Shown: positions 49,477-60,072, counted from the stretch's first letter. The stretch: DNA of 64,000 nucleotides from Marinobacterium_A aestuariivivens (GCF_042661465.1 NZ_JBHSWE010000001.1:1550001-1614000); one strand, 5' to 3'. Made by a program: numbers and translations. The notes: a model not told the origin generated them from the letters alone.

Positions 49477-50457
49477 TCAGCCGACCTTCTCACCCTTGGC
49501 CTGCAGATCGGCATGGTACGACGAGCGCACCAGCGGCCCCGAGGCCACGTGGCTGAAGCCAAGCTCCCGGGCGATACAGGCAAATTCGTCGAACTCCGCC
49601 GGCGTCACGAAGCGGTCGACCGCCAGATGGCTGCGGCTCGGCTGCAGGTACTGGCCGATGGTGATCATGTCGACATTGTGAGCACGCAGGTCACGCATGA
49701 CCTCGATGATCTCGTCGTTGGTCTCGCCGACGCCGACCATCAGGCCGGACTTGGTACGGATGTCGGGCTGACGCGCCTTGAAGCCGGCCAGCAGATCAAG
49801 CGACCATTCGTAATCGGCACCGGGACGCACCTGCTTGTAAAGCCGCGGCACCGTTTCGAGGTTGTGGTTGAAGACATCCGGCGGCGTCGCGCTGAGGATC
49901 TCCAGCGCAATGTCCATGCGACCGCGGAAATCCGGCACCAGGGTTTCGATCTGGATCGACGAACAGCGCTCGCGGGTTTCACGCACACAGTCGGCGATAT
50001 GCTGGGCGCCGCCGTCGCGCAGGTCGTCGCGGTCGACCGAGGTGATCACCACATAGCGCAGCCCCATGTCGGCAATGGCGGTCGCCAGTTCCCGCGGTTC
50101 GTCGGGGTTGAGCGCATTCGGACGGCCATGGGCCACATCGCAGAAGGGGCAGCGGCGGGTGCAGATATCGCCCATGATCATGAAGGTCGCAGTGCCATGG
50201 CTGAAGCACTCGCCCAGGTTCGGGCAGCTGGCCTCTTCGCAGACGGAGGCGAGCTTGTGCTTGCGCAGCTTTTCCTTGATGCGCTTGACCTCGGCCGAGG
50301 ATCCCATGCGCACCCGCAGCCACTCGGGCTTGCGTGGCATGTCCTCTTTTTCCGTCGGGATGACCTTGACCGGAATCCGGGCTACTTTTTCGGCGCCACG
50401 CAGTTTCACGCCCTGTTCGATGCGCACCGCGGCGGCTTTGTTGTCAGTTTCTGCCAT
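49477..50457 (-). CDS. lipA: Lipoyl synthase LipA
   Basis: Inserts two sulfurs into protein-bound octanoyl groups. The 326-residue product has the auxiliary-cluster cysteines (SVCEEASCPNLGECFSHG) and the radical-SAM motif DICTRRCPFCDVAHGRP. It ends with the conserved GPLVRSSYHADLQAKG, including the RSSYxA serine ligand. It is the last gene of the minus-strand lip unit, 7 bases after lipB. Its natural terminator was probably the one split by IS4. Confidence 0.97.
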   Translation of the reverse strand: MAETDNKAAAVRIEQGVKLRGAEKVARIPVKVIPTEKEDMPRKPEWLRVRMGSSAEVKRIKEKLRKHKLASVCEEASCPNLGECFSHGTATFMIMGDICTRRCPFCDVAHGRPNALNPDEPRELATAIADMGLRYVVITSVDRDDLRDGGAQHIADCVRETRERCSSIQIETLVPDFRGRMDIALEILSATPPDVFNHNLETVPRLYKQVRPGADYEWSLDLLAGFKARQPDIRTKSGLMVGVGETNDEIIEVMRDLRAHNVDMITIGQYLQPSRSHLAVDRFVTPAEFDEFACIARELGFSHVASGPLVRSSYHADLQAKGEKVG

Positions 50458-50464
50458 AGAATCG

Positions 50465-51142
50465 CTAATCCAGTCTGTTTCTGCGGAGGACGGTAGTATA
50501 CCCGATTTTGCTGATCAAAATATCGCCTAATCGGCGACTGGCTTCGGCCGGATCGAGTCCGGGCACCAGACTGGCCAGCTGGGTCATCGCCATGCCCGCG
50601 TAACCGCAGGGGTTGATGCGCAGGAAAGGCTCCAGGTCCATGTCCAGGTTCAGTGCCAGACCATGGAAGGAACAGCCGCGGCGCACCCGCAGTCCCAACG
50701 AGCAGATCTTGGCATCGCCGACATATACGCCGGGCGCATCGGGCTTGGGGTAGGCCTCGACACCGTACCACTGCAGCAGGTCCACCACGCTCTGCTCCAT
50801 CAGGTCCACCAGGTCACGCACACCGAGCGTCCGGCGCCGCAGATTGATCATCAGATAGACCACCAGCTGTCCGGGGCCGTGATAGGTTACCTGGCCACCG
50901 CGGTCGACCTGCACCACCGGAATATCACCGGGGTTGAGCAGATGCTCGGCCTTGCCGGCCTGCCCCTGGGTGAACACCGGGTCGTGTTCCAGCAGCCAGA
51001 TCTCGTCCGGCGTCGCGGCGTCCCGAGCGTCGGTGAAGGCCTGCATGCGCTGCCAGGTGGAGGCGTATTCGACCTGGCCCAGATCCCGCAGGATCAGGGT
51101 ATCGGCGACAACGGGATCGACAAGGGCTTCGGGCGCGGCCAT
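50465..51142 (-). CDS. lipB: Octanoyltransferase LipB
   Basis: Transfers octanoate from ACP to lipoyl domains. About 225 residues with the conserved VDRGGQVTYHGPGQLVVYL, the lysine in VGDAKICSLGLRVRRGCSFH and the catalytic cysteine in RINPCGYAGM. The start is the ATG at 51142, sharing one base with the ybeD stop; the frame further upstream is within ybeD. The C-terminus ends RNRLD. Confidence 0.96.
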   Translation of the reverse strand: MAAPEALVDPVVADTLILRDLGQVEYASTWQRMQAFTDARDAATPDEIWLLEHDPVFTQGQAGKAEHLLNPGDIPVVQVDRGGQVTYHGPGQLVVYLMINLRRRTLGVRDLVDLMEQSVVDLLQWYGVEAYPKPDAPGVYVGDAKICSLGLRVRRGCSFHGLALNLDMDLEPFLRINPCGYAGMAMTQLASLVPGLDPAEASRRLGDILISKIGYTTVLRRNRLD

Positions 51143-51414
51143 CAAATCACCATCTTGACGCGGCCGGATGCCATCAGGTCCTCGTGCAGGCGTTTGAGCT
51201 GCTCGGCACTGGTCGCGGTAATGCAAAAGCGCACCGAGAGGAAGTTGCCTTCGCGGCTGCCCTGAATACTGACCTGGTCGATATCGAGGTCGGGCGCATG
51301 AAATTGCACCGTTTCGATGACAAAACCGCGGAAATCATCCCGGTTATGGCCAATGACCTTGATCGGATAGTCGGCACAGGGAAATTCGATTTTGGGGGGT
51401 TGCTGGTCGCTCAT
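51142..51414 (-). CDS. ybeD: DUF493 family protein YbeD
   Basis: A 90-residue ACT-like fold protein (PIKVIGHNRDDFRGFVIE, SVRFCITATSAEQLKRLHED), function not established, always near lipB in this group. The start ATG shares a base with the stop of the aminotransferase gene and its stop shares one with lipB, so all three are coupled. Confidence 0.93.
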   Translation of the reverse strand: MSDQQPPKIEFPCADYPIKVIGHNRDDFRGFVIETVQFHAPDLDIDQVSIQGSREGNFLSVRFCITATSAEQLKRLHEDLMASGRVKMVI

Positions 51415-52271
51415 CACTTACTCCCCGTCATCAGCTTGCGCTGGTAACGGGTCAACAGTTCAAACATTCGGGCCCAGAGAGGCCCCTTCTCGCCATTGCC
51501 GACCGCCTGTCCGTCGATGGAGGTGACCGGCAGCACGCCACGGGTCGAGCTCGATATCCAGACCTCGTCGCCGGTGGTCAGCGCCTCGTAATCGATATCC
51601 GTTTCCTGATACTGGATACCGTTCTCGTCGGCCAGCTCCAGTACCAGCTCACGGGTGATCCCGCCCAGGATCTCCGAGCTGCGCTTGGGGGTGTAGATCA
51701 CGCCCTGGCGCACCACGAAGATATTGCTCGAGGTCCCTTCGGTGACGACGCCGTCACGCAACAGCAACGCCTCGTCGGCCTGCTGGTCCCGGGCCTGCTG
51801 CAGCACCAGGATATTCGGCAGCAGGCAGGTGGACTTGATGTCGCAGCGATGCCAGCGCAGATCCGCCGTCACGATGGCGGCAAGCCCCTTCACCTCTGCC
51901 ACCGGAAGCGAAGCGAAGTCCCGGACCGGCGTGCAGCAGGCGAAGATGGTGGGCTCCAGCCCCGCATCGTAGGCATGGCTGCGGCTGCCGCTGTCGCCGC
52001 GGGTCACCTGCAGATACACCGACAGGTTGCCGCCGCCATTCAGCTCCACCAGCTGGTCGAGAATAGCCACCCAGTCGCGCCCGTTGGGGATGCGCACGGC
52101 CCGCAGGCTGTGCTCCAGACGCGCGATATGTTCCTGCAGCCGGAAGCCCCGCCCCTGAAAGTAGGGTATCACCTCGTAGACGCTGTCGCCGAAAAGGAAA
52201 CCGCGGTCGAACGGTGAGATTCGGGCCTCTTCGGCCGCCATGTAACGACCATTCAGATATACGGTATTCAT
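51414..52271 (-). CDS. dat: Class IV aminotransferase, D-amino-acid transaminase type
   Basis: A 285-residue fold-type-IV PLP enzyme. The N-terminal part includes ISPFDRGFLFGDSVYEVIP, the PLP lysine is in HRCDIKSTCLLPNILV, and GVVTEGTSSNIFVV and ISSSTRGVLPV line the phosphate site. D-amino-acid transaminases make D-glutamate or D-alanine for peptidoglycan, which fits its place between dacA and the lip genes. A branched-chain aminotransferase role is the alternative. Confidence 0.87.
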   Translation of the reverse strand: MNTVYLNGRYMAAEEARISPFDRGFLFGDSVYEVIPYFQGRGFRLQEHIARLEHSLRAVRIPNGRDWVAILDQLVELNGGGNLSVYLQVTRGDSGSRSHAYDAGLEPTIFACCTPVRDFASLPVAEVKGLAAIVTADLRWHRCDIKSTCLLPNILVLQQARDQQADEALLLRDGVVTEGTSSNIFVVRQGVIYTPKRSSEILGGITRELVLELADENGIQYQETDIDYEALTTGDEVWISSSTRGVLPVTSIDGQAVGNGEKGPLWARMFELLTRYQRKLMTGSK

Positions 52272-52351
52272 CGCCTGAAAACACCCGGGCCGCCGGTATC
52301 GGGATACCGGCGGCCATTGATGCCTGTTAGATTGCCAGGATAGTAGAAGGT

Positions 52352-53515
52352 TTAGCCGATCAGGCCGAAGAAGAACAGCAGTATGCTGTGCCAGATGCGC
52401 TTCAGCATACCGCCGGCCGGCACCTCTTCCAGTGCAACCAGCGGCACCTCACGTACCGTTTCGCCATTCAGCGTCACCCGTACGCGGCCATATTCCTGCC
52501 CCTGGACGACCGGCGCTTCGATCACGCGATCCACGTCAAGCTCCGCTTCGAGTTGCTGGGTCTGACCGCGCGGCACCGTTACCGCCAGTGCTTCGCTAAG
52601 ACCGAGCCGTACCTCGTCGCGACCACCGCCCCATACCTTGGCGGTATTCAGCGGCGCCCCACCCTCATAGAGTTTGTGGGTACGGTAATAGCGGAAGGCA
52701 TAGGACAGCAGCTTCTGGGTTTCCTGGGCCCGCGCTTCTTCGCTCTTGGTGCCCAGCACCACCGAGATCAGACGCATGTCGTCACGACTGGCCGAGGCCA
52801 CCAGGCAGTAACCGGCCTCTTCGGTGTGACCGGTCTTGAGCCCGTCCACCGAATCGTCGCGCCACAACAGGCGGTTGCGGTTGGGCTGACGGATATCGTT
52901 GTAGGTGAAATATTTTTCCGCGTAGATCGGATAGGTTTCCGGAAACTCCCGGATGATGGCGCGAGCCAGTCTCGCCAGATCCTGTGCCGTCGAGACATGC
53001 CCCTCGGCCGGCAGGCCGGTGGCGTTGTGGAAAGTGGTATTTTCCATTCCCAGGCGGCGCGCATGCTGATTCATCAGATCGGCGAAGGCCGACTCGCTGC
53101 CGGCGATATGTTCGGCCACGGCCACCGAGGCGTCATTGCCGGACTGGATGATGATGCCGCGCAGCAGGTCGATCAGCTTGACCTGGGTGCCTTCGCGCAC
53201 GAACATCCTCGAGCCTTCGGTACGCCAGGCCTTGACGCTGATCTGCACCAGGTCGTCCTTGGCGATATTACCCTTGGCCAGCTCGTACTCGACGATGTAG
53301 CTGGTCATCATCTTGGTCAGACTGGCCGGCGCGAACTGCTCGCTCTCGCGGTCGGCGAGCAGCACTTCGCCGGTATCGGCATCCATCACCAGGTAGGAGG
53401 TCGCGGCGATCTGCGGCGGTGCCGGGATCAGGGAGGCGGCCTGGAGCTGACCGACCAGCACGAATGCGAACAGGAAGAAACCGAGAAAGCGTTTATAGAT
53501 CAATGGATAAGCCAT
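52352..53515 (-). CDS. dacA: D-alanyl-D-alanine carboxypeptidase (PBP5/6 type)
   Basis: Removes the terminal D-Ala from peptidoglycan stem peptides. The 387-residue protein has a signal peptide (VLVGQLQAAS). The serine triad is SLTK (FAPASLTKMMTSYIVE), SGN (IIIQSGNDASVAVAEH) and KTG (SVDGLKTGHTEEAGYCLVAS). A beta-rich PBP5 C-terminal domain and a final amphipathic membrane anchor (LKRIWHSILLFFFGLIG) follow. Confidence 0.96.
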   Translation of the reverse strand: MAYPLIYKRFLGFFLFAFVLVGQLQAASLIPAPPQIAATSYLVMDADTGEVLLADRESEQFAPASLTKMMTSYIVEYELAKGNIAKDDLVQISVKAWRTEGSRMFVREGTQVKLIDLLRGIIIQSGNDASVAVAEHIAGSESAFADLMNQHARRLGMENTTFHNATGLPAEGHVSTAQDLARLARAIIREFPETYPIYAEKYFTYNDIRQPNRNRLLWRDDSVDGLKTGHTEEAGYCLVASASRDDMRLISVVLGTKSEEARAQETQKLLSYAFRYYRTHKLYEGGAPLNTAKVWGGGRDEVRLGLSEALAVTVPRGQTQQLEAELDVDRVIEAPVVQGQEYGRVRVTLNGETVREVPLVALEEVPAGGMLKRIWHSILLFFFGLIG

Positions 53516-53586
53516 GGCGTTTGATTGATGATCGGCAAAAGGAAAAAGGTGCAGGGTAGACGACCCCGAGGGGAAAAAGTTCTACT

Positions 53587-54462
53587 CTACTCACTGGCCC
53601 GGGGCAAGTCCACCGGACGGGCCTTGCTGTAGCCGGCATCGGCGAGCTGTTGCAACAGCCGCTGCTCGGTCTCGCTGTCCTGTACCGGCCCCAGCTGCAC
53701 CCGGTACAGGGTACGGCCACCATGCTCGACCGGCATGACCCGCAGGCTGAGTCCCGGCGACAACGGGCCCAGTCGCTGTCCGATCCGGTCCGCCGCGGAG
53801 GCATCGGCAAAAGCCCCGACCTGCAGATAACGCCCGGATTCGGCCGCGAGCTTTTCGGCGCCGGCCTTGACCAGCTGCGCACTGCTGGTCGCCCTGCGCG
53901 GCACGATCGCTTCGAGTTCGACTCGCGCCGTCCCCTTGCCAAGCATCCCGAGACGGTAGGCCGCCGCATAGGACAGGTCGATGACACGGCCCTCGTGAAA
54001 GGGCCCGCGATCATTGACGCGTACCACCACCTGACGGCCGTTGTCGAGGTTGGTGACCCGGACGAAGCTCGGCAGGGGCAGCGACTTGTGGGCGGCGGTC
54101 ATGCTGTACATGTCATAGACCTCACCGTTCGAAGTCTCGTAACCATGGAACTTGCGACCGTACCAGGAGGCGGTGCCCCGCTCGCGGTAACCGAGGGCGC
54201 TGTCGAGCACCCGGTAGGTTTTCCCCAGCACCTCATAGGGGCTGCGGTTGCCGCCCAGGCTTTTCGGCTCGAGTCGCGGTACCGCATCGGGCACCTGCGA
54301 CACATCGACGGGATCCTCCGGCGCCACGTCATGCGTGAGCGCATAACGCCCGGCATTCTCGCCACCGGCCTGTTGCTCCTGCTGCGACACCTTGCCGGCA
54401 CAGCCGGCCAGCAGTCCCAGCGTCACCAGCGCCACTGCGCTTCTCAGGGCCGGCCGGCTCAT
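53587..54462 (-). CDS. rlpA: RlpA septal-ring lytic transglycosylase
   Basis: A 291-residue lipoprotein (LGLLAGCAGKVS). The RlpA double-psi barrel is at about 95-190 (ERGTASWYGRKFHGYETSNG, RVNDRGPFHEGRVIDLSYAA), a glycosidase acting on denuded glycan at the septum. A C-terminal SPOR domain is at about 210-285 (GRYLQVGAFADASAADRIGQ, RVQLGPVQD). It overlaps the start of mltB's 3' end by 4 bases (ATGA). Confidence 0.95.
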   Translation of the reverse strand: MSRPALRSAVALVTLGLLAGCAGKVSQQEQQAGGENAGRYALTHDVAPEDPVDVSQVPDAVPRLEPKSLGGNRSPYEVLGKTYRVLDSALGYRERGTASWYGRKFHGYETSNGEVYDMYSMTAAHKSLPLPSFVRVTNLDNGRQVVVRVNDRGPFHEGRVIDLSYAAAYRLGMLGKGTARVELEAIVPRRATSSAQLVKAGAEKLAAESGRYLQVGAFADASAADRIGQRLGPLSPGLSLRVMPVEHGGRTLYRVQLGPVQDSETEQRLLQQLADAGYSKARPVDLPRASE

Positions 54463-55474
54463 CCCCGGCGGCTCCGTTCGTAGGCGTCACGGATATCCCG
54501 GCTCAGCTCGTATACCGCCATTGCGTAGAGCCGGCTGTGGTTGTAGCGGGTGATCACGTAGAAGTTGTGCAGTCCGAAGCGGTACTGTTCGCCCTCGGCG
54601 GTTTCCAGCTCCATCAGCGTCGCGGGCTGCGCCGGATCCAGATCCTTGCGCGTACTGATGCCCCGTTCGCCCCACTGCGCCAGCGTCACTTCCGGCTTGA
54701 GTCCGGCATTGAACCAGGCCGGGTCGGCCGCCCGGTTGATCACCACATTGCTGATCACCGCCTCGCCGCTCTTCCAGCCATGGCGGGCGAAATAGTTGGC
54801 CACGCTGCCGATCGCATCGGTCGGGTTGTTCCAGATATCGCGTTTCTGATCACCGTCGAAATCGACCGCATAGGCGCGGTAGCTCGACGGAATGAACTGA
54901 CCGTAGCCCATGGCGCCGGCATAGGAGCCCTTGAGCGACAGCGGATCCAGCTGTTCCTCCCTCACCAGGTGCACGTACTCCTTCAACTGGCCGCGGAAGA
55001 ACTCCCCGCGCTTGGGATAGTCGAAGCCGAGCGTGGCCAGCGCATCGAGCACCCGGTAATTGCCGGTTATACGCCCGTAACGGGTCTCGACGCCGATGAT
55101 GGCGACGATGATCTCGGCCGGCACGCCGTATTCCCGTTCGGCCCGCGCCAGGGTATCGGCATGCTCGCGCCAGAATTCGACGCCCTGGTCGATACGCTTC
55201 TGCTCGATGAAGATCTGCCGGTACTCGCCCCAGTTCAGGCGCTTCTCGGCCGGACGGGACATCACCTTGAGGATCGACTCCTGACGTTCGGCCTCGCCCA
55301 GCAACTGTTCCAGATAGGCCCTGTCCACGCCCTCGGCCACCAGATCGGTGATCAGCGGCTGCGCATCGGGGTGGTCGGCATACCCCGGGTGCCCTTGCCT
55401 GTGGCGGTAGTGGCACAGCCGCTCTGCAATACCAGTGCCATTGAAATCATCGCGGGAACCAAGATTTTTCGCAT
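54459..55474 (-). CDS. mltB: Membrane-bound lytic murein transglycosylase B (frame break)
   Basis: A lytic transglycosylase of family GH103. The catalytic Glu is in AIIGVETRYGRITGNYRVLD, with GSYAGAMGYGQFIPSSYRAY and DIWNNPTDAIGSVANYFARH. The N-terminal lipoprotein signal (RKILVPAMISMALVLQSGCA) is in another frame. One more base in the C run 55383-55386 joins them, giving 338 residues. The start is ATG 55474, 10 bases after the rodA stop. Confidence 0.92.
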
Positions 55475-55484
55475 GTTCAATCCT

Positions 55485-56626
55485 TTAACGACGCAGCATC
55501 TGCCGGTGGGTATGGATCGACATCATTATGCCGAAGCCTGCCATCAGCGTCACAATAGAGGTACCGCCATAACTGATCAAGGGCAGCGGGACGCCCACCA
55601 CCGGCAACAGTCCGCTGACCATGCCGATGTTCACGAACACATAGACGAAAAACGTCAGGATGATACTGCCGGCCGCCAGGCGGCCGAAGCTGTCCTGGCC
55701 GCGGCTGGCGATGATCAGGCCACGGCCGATCACCAGCAAATAGAGGAACAGCAGGACGAGCACCCCGGTCAGCCCGAGCTCCTCGGCGATCACCGCGATG
55801 ATGAAGTCGGTATGGGACTCCGGCAGGAAGTCGAGCTGCGACTGGGTCCCGTCCATGTAGCCCTTGCCCCAGACGCCCCCGACCCGATCGCGGTCTTCGA
55901 CTGGATGATGTTCCAGCCACTGCCCAGCGGGTCGCTCTCGGGGTCCAGGAAAGTCAGTACCCGCTGGCGCTGGTAGTCCTTCATGATCATCCAGAGGCCG
56001 GGCAGCGCCGCGCCGGCGGCGGCCAGCGCCAGGAATACATAACGCCACAGCACGCCCGACAGAAGCAGCACGAAGACGCCGGACGCGGCGATCAGCAGCG
56101 AGGTACCCAGGTCCGGCTGCTTCATGATCATCGCCGTCGGTACGCCGATCAGCACCAGCGACACCAGTATATGCAGCGGCCTGGGCGGCAACGGCCGGCT
56201 GGCGAGGTACCAGGCGATCATCAGCGGCAGCACCAGCTTGGTAATCTCGGACGGCTGGAAACGGAAGCCCGGCAGCGCCAGCCAGCGCTGCGCGCCCTTG
56301 GCGCCGACACCGACCAGCAGCACCGCCAGCAGCAGCAACACACTGGCGCCGAAGAGCCAGGGCGCCCAGCGCGCCAGAAACCGCGGACTGAGCTGTGCCA
56401 GCACGATCATGACGCCGAAGCCGACGCCCATGCGGACCGCCTGACGGCTGACATAGCCGATATCCTGGCCCGAGGCACTGTAGAGCACGAACAGGCCGAA
56501 GCTGCACAGCATCAGCAGAAACAGCAGCAGCCAGCCATCGAGATGGGTGTAGGACCACCAGCCCGGACGGCTCGCCAGATGCTGTCCCGATTCGGGCATC
56601 GTGCGCTGGAAATCCCGGAGACTCAT
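55485..56626 (-). CDS. rodA: Rod-shape determining peptidoglycan polymerase RodA (frame break)
   Basis: A SEDS-family glycan polymerase working with PBP2 in cell elongation. About ten membrane helices. Conserved segments are PSEITKLVLPLMIAWYLASR, MIMKQPDLGTSLLIA and GTQSQLDFLPESHTDFIIAV, with ISYGGTSIVTLMAGFGIMMS at the C-terminus. The frames join at the C run 55876-55880 with one more base (GSGGVWGKGY), giving 380 residues. It overlaps the mrdA stop by ATGA. Confidence 0.95.
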
Positions 56627-58542
56627 CGCGACACCTCCTGCTCCTGCACCGCCGCCTCGTCGATCGGCTTTTCCGTCGGGTCTATCCCCAGCAGCCAGGC
56701 ATCCATCACCTGACGCGCAATCGGCGCCGCGGTACTGGAGCCGCCGCCGCCGTTCTCGACCACCACGGCCACCGCGATCTGCGGATCATCCACCGGCGCA
56801 AAGGCGATGAAGAGGGCATGGTCGCGATGGCGTTCGTCGAGTTTTTCGGCATCGTAGCGCTCATCCTGCTTGATTCCGACCACCTGTGCGGTACCGGTCT
56901 TGCCGGCGATGATATAGGGGGCCCCGAGACCGACCTTGCGCGCAGTGCCGCGCTCACCGTGCATCACGTCAACCATGCCGCCAATGACCTTTTCCCAATA
57001 GTCCGGATTCCTGGTCACCACATCGGATGGCGTCGGACGCGCATCCTCCAGCGGTGGCATTTCTATCGTCTCCTGGCCGCTTTCATCCCGGTGCAGCCCC
57101 CAGCAGCAGCCTGGGCTGCACCCACTTGCCGCGATTGGCCAGTACCGAGGCGGCGGTCGCCAGCTGCAGCGGCGTCGACACCAGGAAGCCCTGGCCAATA
57201 CTGAGGTTGACCGAATCCCCCGGATACCAGGGCCGGTTGCGGGTCGCACGCTTCCACTCCCGCGACGGCAACACCGCCGGGATCGCCTCGGGCAGGTCGA
57301 GGCTGGTGACCTGGCCGAAACCGAAGCGCCCGAGATAATCCGACATCTGATCCACGCCCATGCGGTAGCCGACGTCGTAGAACCAGACGTCACAGGACTG
57401 GGCCAGCGCGAGATTCATGTCGACCCGACCGTGGCCGCCCCGCTTCCAGTCGCGGTAACGCCGGCCGCCCTTGCTCAGAGTGAAAAAACCCGGATCCCAG
57501 ACCGTGTAGCCGGGCGTCGCGAAGCCGCCATCGAGGGCCGCCAGCGCAATGATCGGCTTGATGGTCGAGCCCGGCGGATAGCCGCCACGCAGCGCCCGGT
57601 TGAACAGCGGCAGATCGGGCGAGTCGCGCAGGGCGCTGTAGTCCTTGCTGGAGATGCCGGTAACGAAGAGATTGGGGTCATAGCCGGGCTCGCTGACCAG
57701 CGCCAGGATACCGCCGCTTTTCGGATCGATCGCCACGACCGATGCGCGCCGGCCTTCGATGAGCTGCTCGGTGATCTGCTGCAGACGCAGGTCCAGACTC
57801 AGCACCAGGTCTTCGCCGGGCACCGGATCGGTGCGCTCCAGCACCCTCAGCACACGACCGCGGGCGTTGGTCTCGACCTTCTGGAAACCGACCTGGCCGT
57901 GCAGTACCGGCTCGTAGAATTTTTCGATACCGAGCTTGCCGATATAGTGGGTGGCAGCGTAGTTGTTGGGGTCCAGGCGCTGCAGCTCGGCCTCGTTGAT
58001 GCGCCCGACGTAACCGAGCGCATGCACCAGAGACTGGCCATAGGGGTAATAACGGATCAGGTCGGCCTCGACCTGCACGCCGGCAGACGATGGTAATTGA
58101 CCGCGATGCGGGCAATCTCGTCCTCGGTCAAACGGAATCGCAGCGGCACCGTCTCGAAGGGCCGGCGGCGCTGGCTGTAACGACGGTGAAAGCGTTCCAG
58201 TTCGCGCTCGCTGATCGGGATAAGGTCCTGCAGCTCGGCGAGCGTGCCCTCGAGGTCCTTCACCTCCTCCTTCAGCAGCGTCACGCTGTAGCTGGGCCTG
58301 TTGTCGGCCAGCAGCGCGCCATTGCGGTCGTAGATCAGGCCGCGGGTCGGTGCCACCGGCTGCAGATGCACCCGGTTCTCCTCCGACATCGCCGCAAAGC
58401 GGTCGTACTGCAGCACCTGCAGATAGTAGAGACGCCCGATCAGCAGCCCCATCATCAGCAGCACCAGCAGAAAGGCGAGCGCCGCCCTGATGCGGAAGGT
58501 GCGGCTTTCCTGGCTGTAATCCTTGAAGCGTTCGAAGGCCAT
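56623..58542 (-). CDS. mrdA: Penicillin-binding protein 2, transpeptidase of elongation (two frame breaks)
   Basis: The partner transpeptidase of RodA. One N-terminal membrane helix (RAALAFLLVLLMMGLLIGRL) and a pedestal domain, then the active-site SxxK in YPPGSTIKPIIALAALDGGF, SxN in ALAQSCDVWFYDVGYRMG and KTG in AGKTGTAQVVGIKQDERYD. Frame changes are at 58080-58081 (one base short: RLPGVQVEADLIRYYPYG) and at the C run 57097-57101 (two short or one too many). Reconstructed length is about 640 residues. It is downstream of rlmH in the same unit. Confidence 0.94.
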
Positions 58543-58549
58543 GAAGTCG

Positions 58550-59017
58550 CTATTTGTGGTAGGGATGACCCTGCAGGATGGTGCAGGCCCGGTAGAGTTG
58601 TTCGGCCAGCAGCACCCGCACCAGCGGATGCGGCAGCGTCAGCGCCGACAGCGACCACTTCAGATCGGCGGCGGCGACGCAGCGCGGGTCCAGGCCGTCC
58701 GGACCGCCGACCAGCAGCGACAGGTTACGGCCGTCCATGCGCCAGGCCTCGAGCTGCCCGGCCAGCTGCTCGGTCGACCAGCTTCGCCCACCGACTTCCA
58801 GCGCCACCACCCGGTCACCCTTAGGGATGGCCGCCAGCATCTGGTCACCCTCCTGGCGCTTGGCGCGGGCCAGGTCCGCGCCCTTGCCGCGATGTCCGAG
58901 CGGCAGCTCGATCAGCTCCAGCGACAGGTCCTGGGGGAGCCGTTTGGCGTACTCGTCGTAGCCTTCGACCACCCAGCCGGGCATCTTTCCGCCGATGGCG
59001 ATCAGCCTGACCTTCAT
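58550..59017 (-). CDS. rlmH: 23S rRNA pseudouridine-1915 N3-methyltransferase RlmH
   Basis: A 155-residue SPOUT methyltransferase that methylates pseudouridine 1915 on the 70S ribosome. It starts KVRLIAIGGKMPGWVVEGYD and has the knot motif LSLLVGGPDGLDP, then the C-terminal LLAEQLYRACTILQGHPYHK, complete to the usual final residues. It is seven bases from mrdA. Confidence 0.97.
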   Translation of the reverse strand: MKVRLIAIGGKMPGWVVEGYDEYAKRLPQDLSLELIELPLGHRGKGADLARAKRQEGDQMLAAIPKGDRVVALEVGGRSWSTEQLAGQLEAWRMDGRNLSLLVGGPDGLDPRCVAAADLKWSLSALTLPHPLVRVLLAEQLYRACTILQGHPYHK

Positions 59018-59019
59018 CG

Positions 59020-59364
59020 TTACTCGGAAGCCTCGGCCGCAGTGTCGAAGCTCCAGAGGCGCTCGAGATCGTAGAAGCTGCGGGCATCCGGCATCATCAC
59101 ATGCACCACCAGGTCACCGAGATCCACCAGCACCCAGTCGCCGGTTTCCTGACCTTCGGTTCCGAGGGGGCGCAGCCCCGCTTCCTTGACCTTCTCGATC
59201 ACCTCGTCGGCAATCGAGTTGACGTGCCGACGGGACGTGCCGCTGGCGACCAGCATGAAGTCGGTGACGCTGGACTTTCCCTGTACATCCAGCAATACGA
59301 CCTCTTTGGCCTTCATGTCTTCCAGCGCCTGCTGCGCCACCTTGATCAGTTGATCGATCTGCAT
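59020..59364 (-). CDS. rsfS: Ribosome silencing factor RsfS
   Basis: A 114-residue DUF143 protein that binds L14 and blocks subunit joining under starvation. Motifs: DVQGKSSVTDFMLVASGTSR, GDWVLVDLGDLVVHVMMPDA, FYDLERLWS. It lies between nadD and rlmH with 2-6 base gaps, as in most gammaproteobacteria. Confidence 0.96.
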   Translation of the reverse strand: MQIDQLIKVAQQALEDMKAKEVVLLDVQGKSSVTDFMLVASGTSRRHVNSIADEVIEKVKEAGLRPLGTEGQETGDWVLVDLGDLVVHVMMPDARSFYDLERLWSFDTAAEASE

Positions 59365-59370
59365 CTTCGG

Positions 59371-60066
59371 TTAACTACCCTCGTTAAGACCGTAAAGCCT
59401 GTGTTGTTGAATATAGTGCCAGACAGGGTCAGGGCACAGATAGCGGGGCGACAGGCCCCTGGCCACCAGCTGGCGGATCTGGGTGGCCGAAATGCTGAGC
59501 GGCGTCAGCTCGTGCATCAGCACCCGGCCGCAGGGCATGCCGAGCACGGCCGCCAGCGACGTAGTTTCGTGGGCGCGGGTGAAGCGCCCCATGGTGGCCT
59601 GCGGTTCGTAGATATAACCGGGGCGGCGCACCACTATGATATGACAGAGCCCGATCAGTTCCTCCCAGCCATGCCAGCTCGGCAGGCCGAGATAGGCGTC
59701 CATGCCGAGCACCATGCACAGCGGCCGTTCCGCTCCCAGCTCCTGGCGCAGCGACCTCAGCGTCAGCAGGCTGTAGGAGGGCCGGTCCGAGCGCACCTCG
59801 CGATCGTCGACACCGAGCGCCGGTTCGTCCGCCACCGCCAGCCGCACCATCTCGAGCCGCTGCTCCGATGTCGTGCCGGGGGCATCGCGGTGGGGCGGTG
59901 TACGTGAGGGCACCAGCCAGACCTGATCGACTCCCAGCCACTGCTGGAGCTCCAGTGCGGTGCGCAGGTGACCATGATGGATGGGATCGAAGGTACCGCC
60001 CATGAAAACATAGGCGTCGCAGGCATCAGCGCCCTCGACGCCACGGGCGTTTCCGGTGTGGCTCAT
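59371..60066 (-). CDS. nadD: Nicotinate-nucleotide adenylyltransferase NadD
   Basis: Makes nicotinate adenine dinucleotide in NAD synthesis. A 231-residue Rossmann nucleotidyltransferase: VFMGGTFDPIHHGHLRTALE with the HxGH signature, SYSLLTLRSLRQELG, and the C-terminal PLSISATQIRQLVARGLS. It begins with a slightly long, polar N-terminus before the first strand; an internal start is possible. Confidence 0.95.
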   Translation of the reverse strand: MSHTGNARGVEGADACDAYVFMGGTFDPIHHGHLRTALELQQWLGVDQVWLVPSRTPPHRDAPGTTSEQRLEMVRLAVADEPALGVDDREVRSDRPSYSLLTLRSLRQELGAERPLCMVLGMDAYLGLPSWHGWEELIGLCHIIVVRRPGYIYEPQATMGRFTRAHETTSLAAVLGMPCGRVLMHELTPLSISATQIRQLVARGLSPRYLCPDPVWHYIQQHRLYGLNEGS

Positions 60067-60072
60067 GCCGGC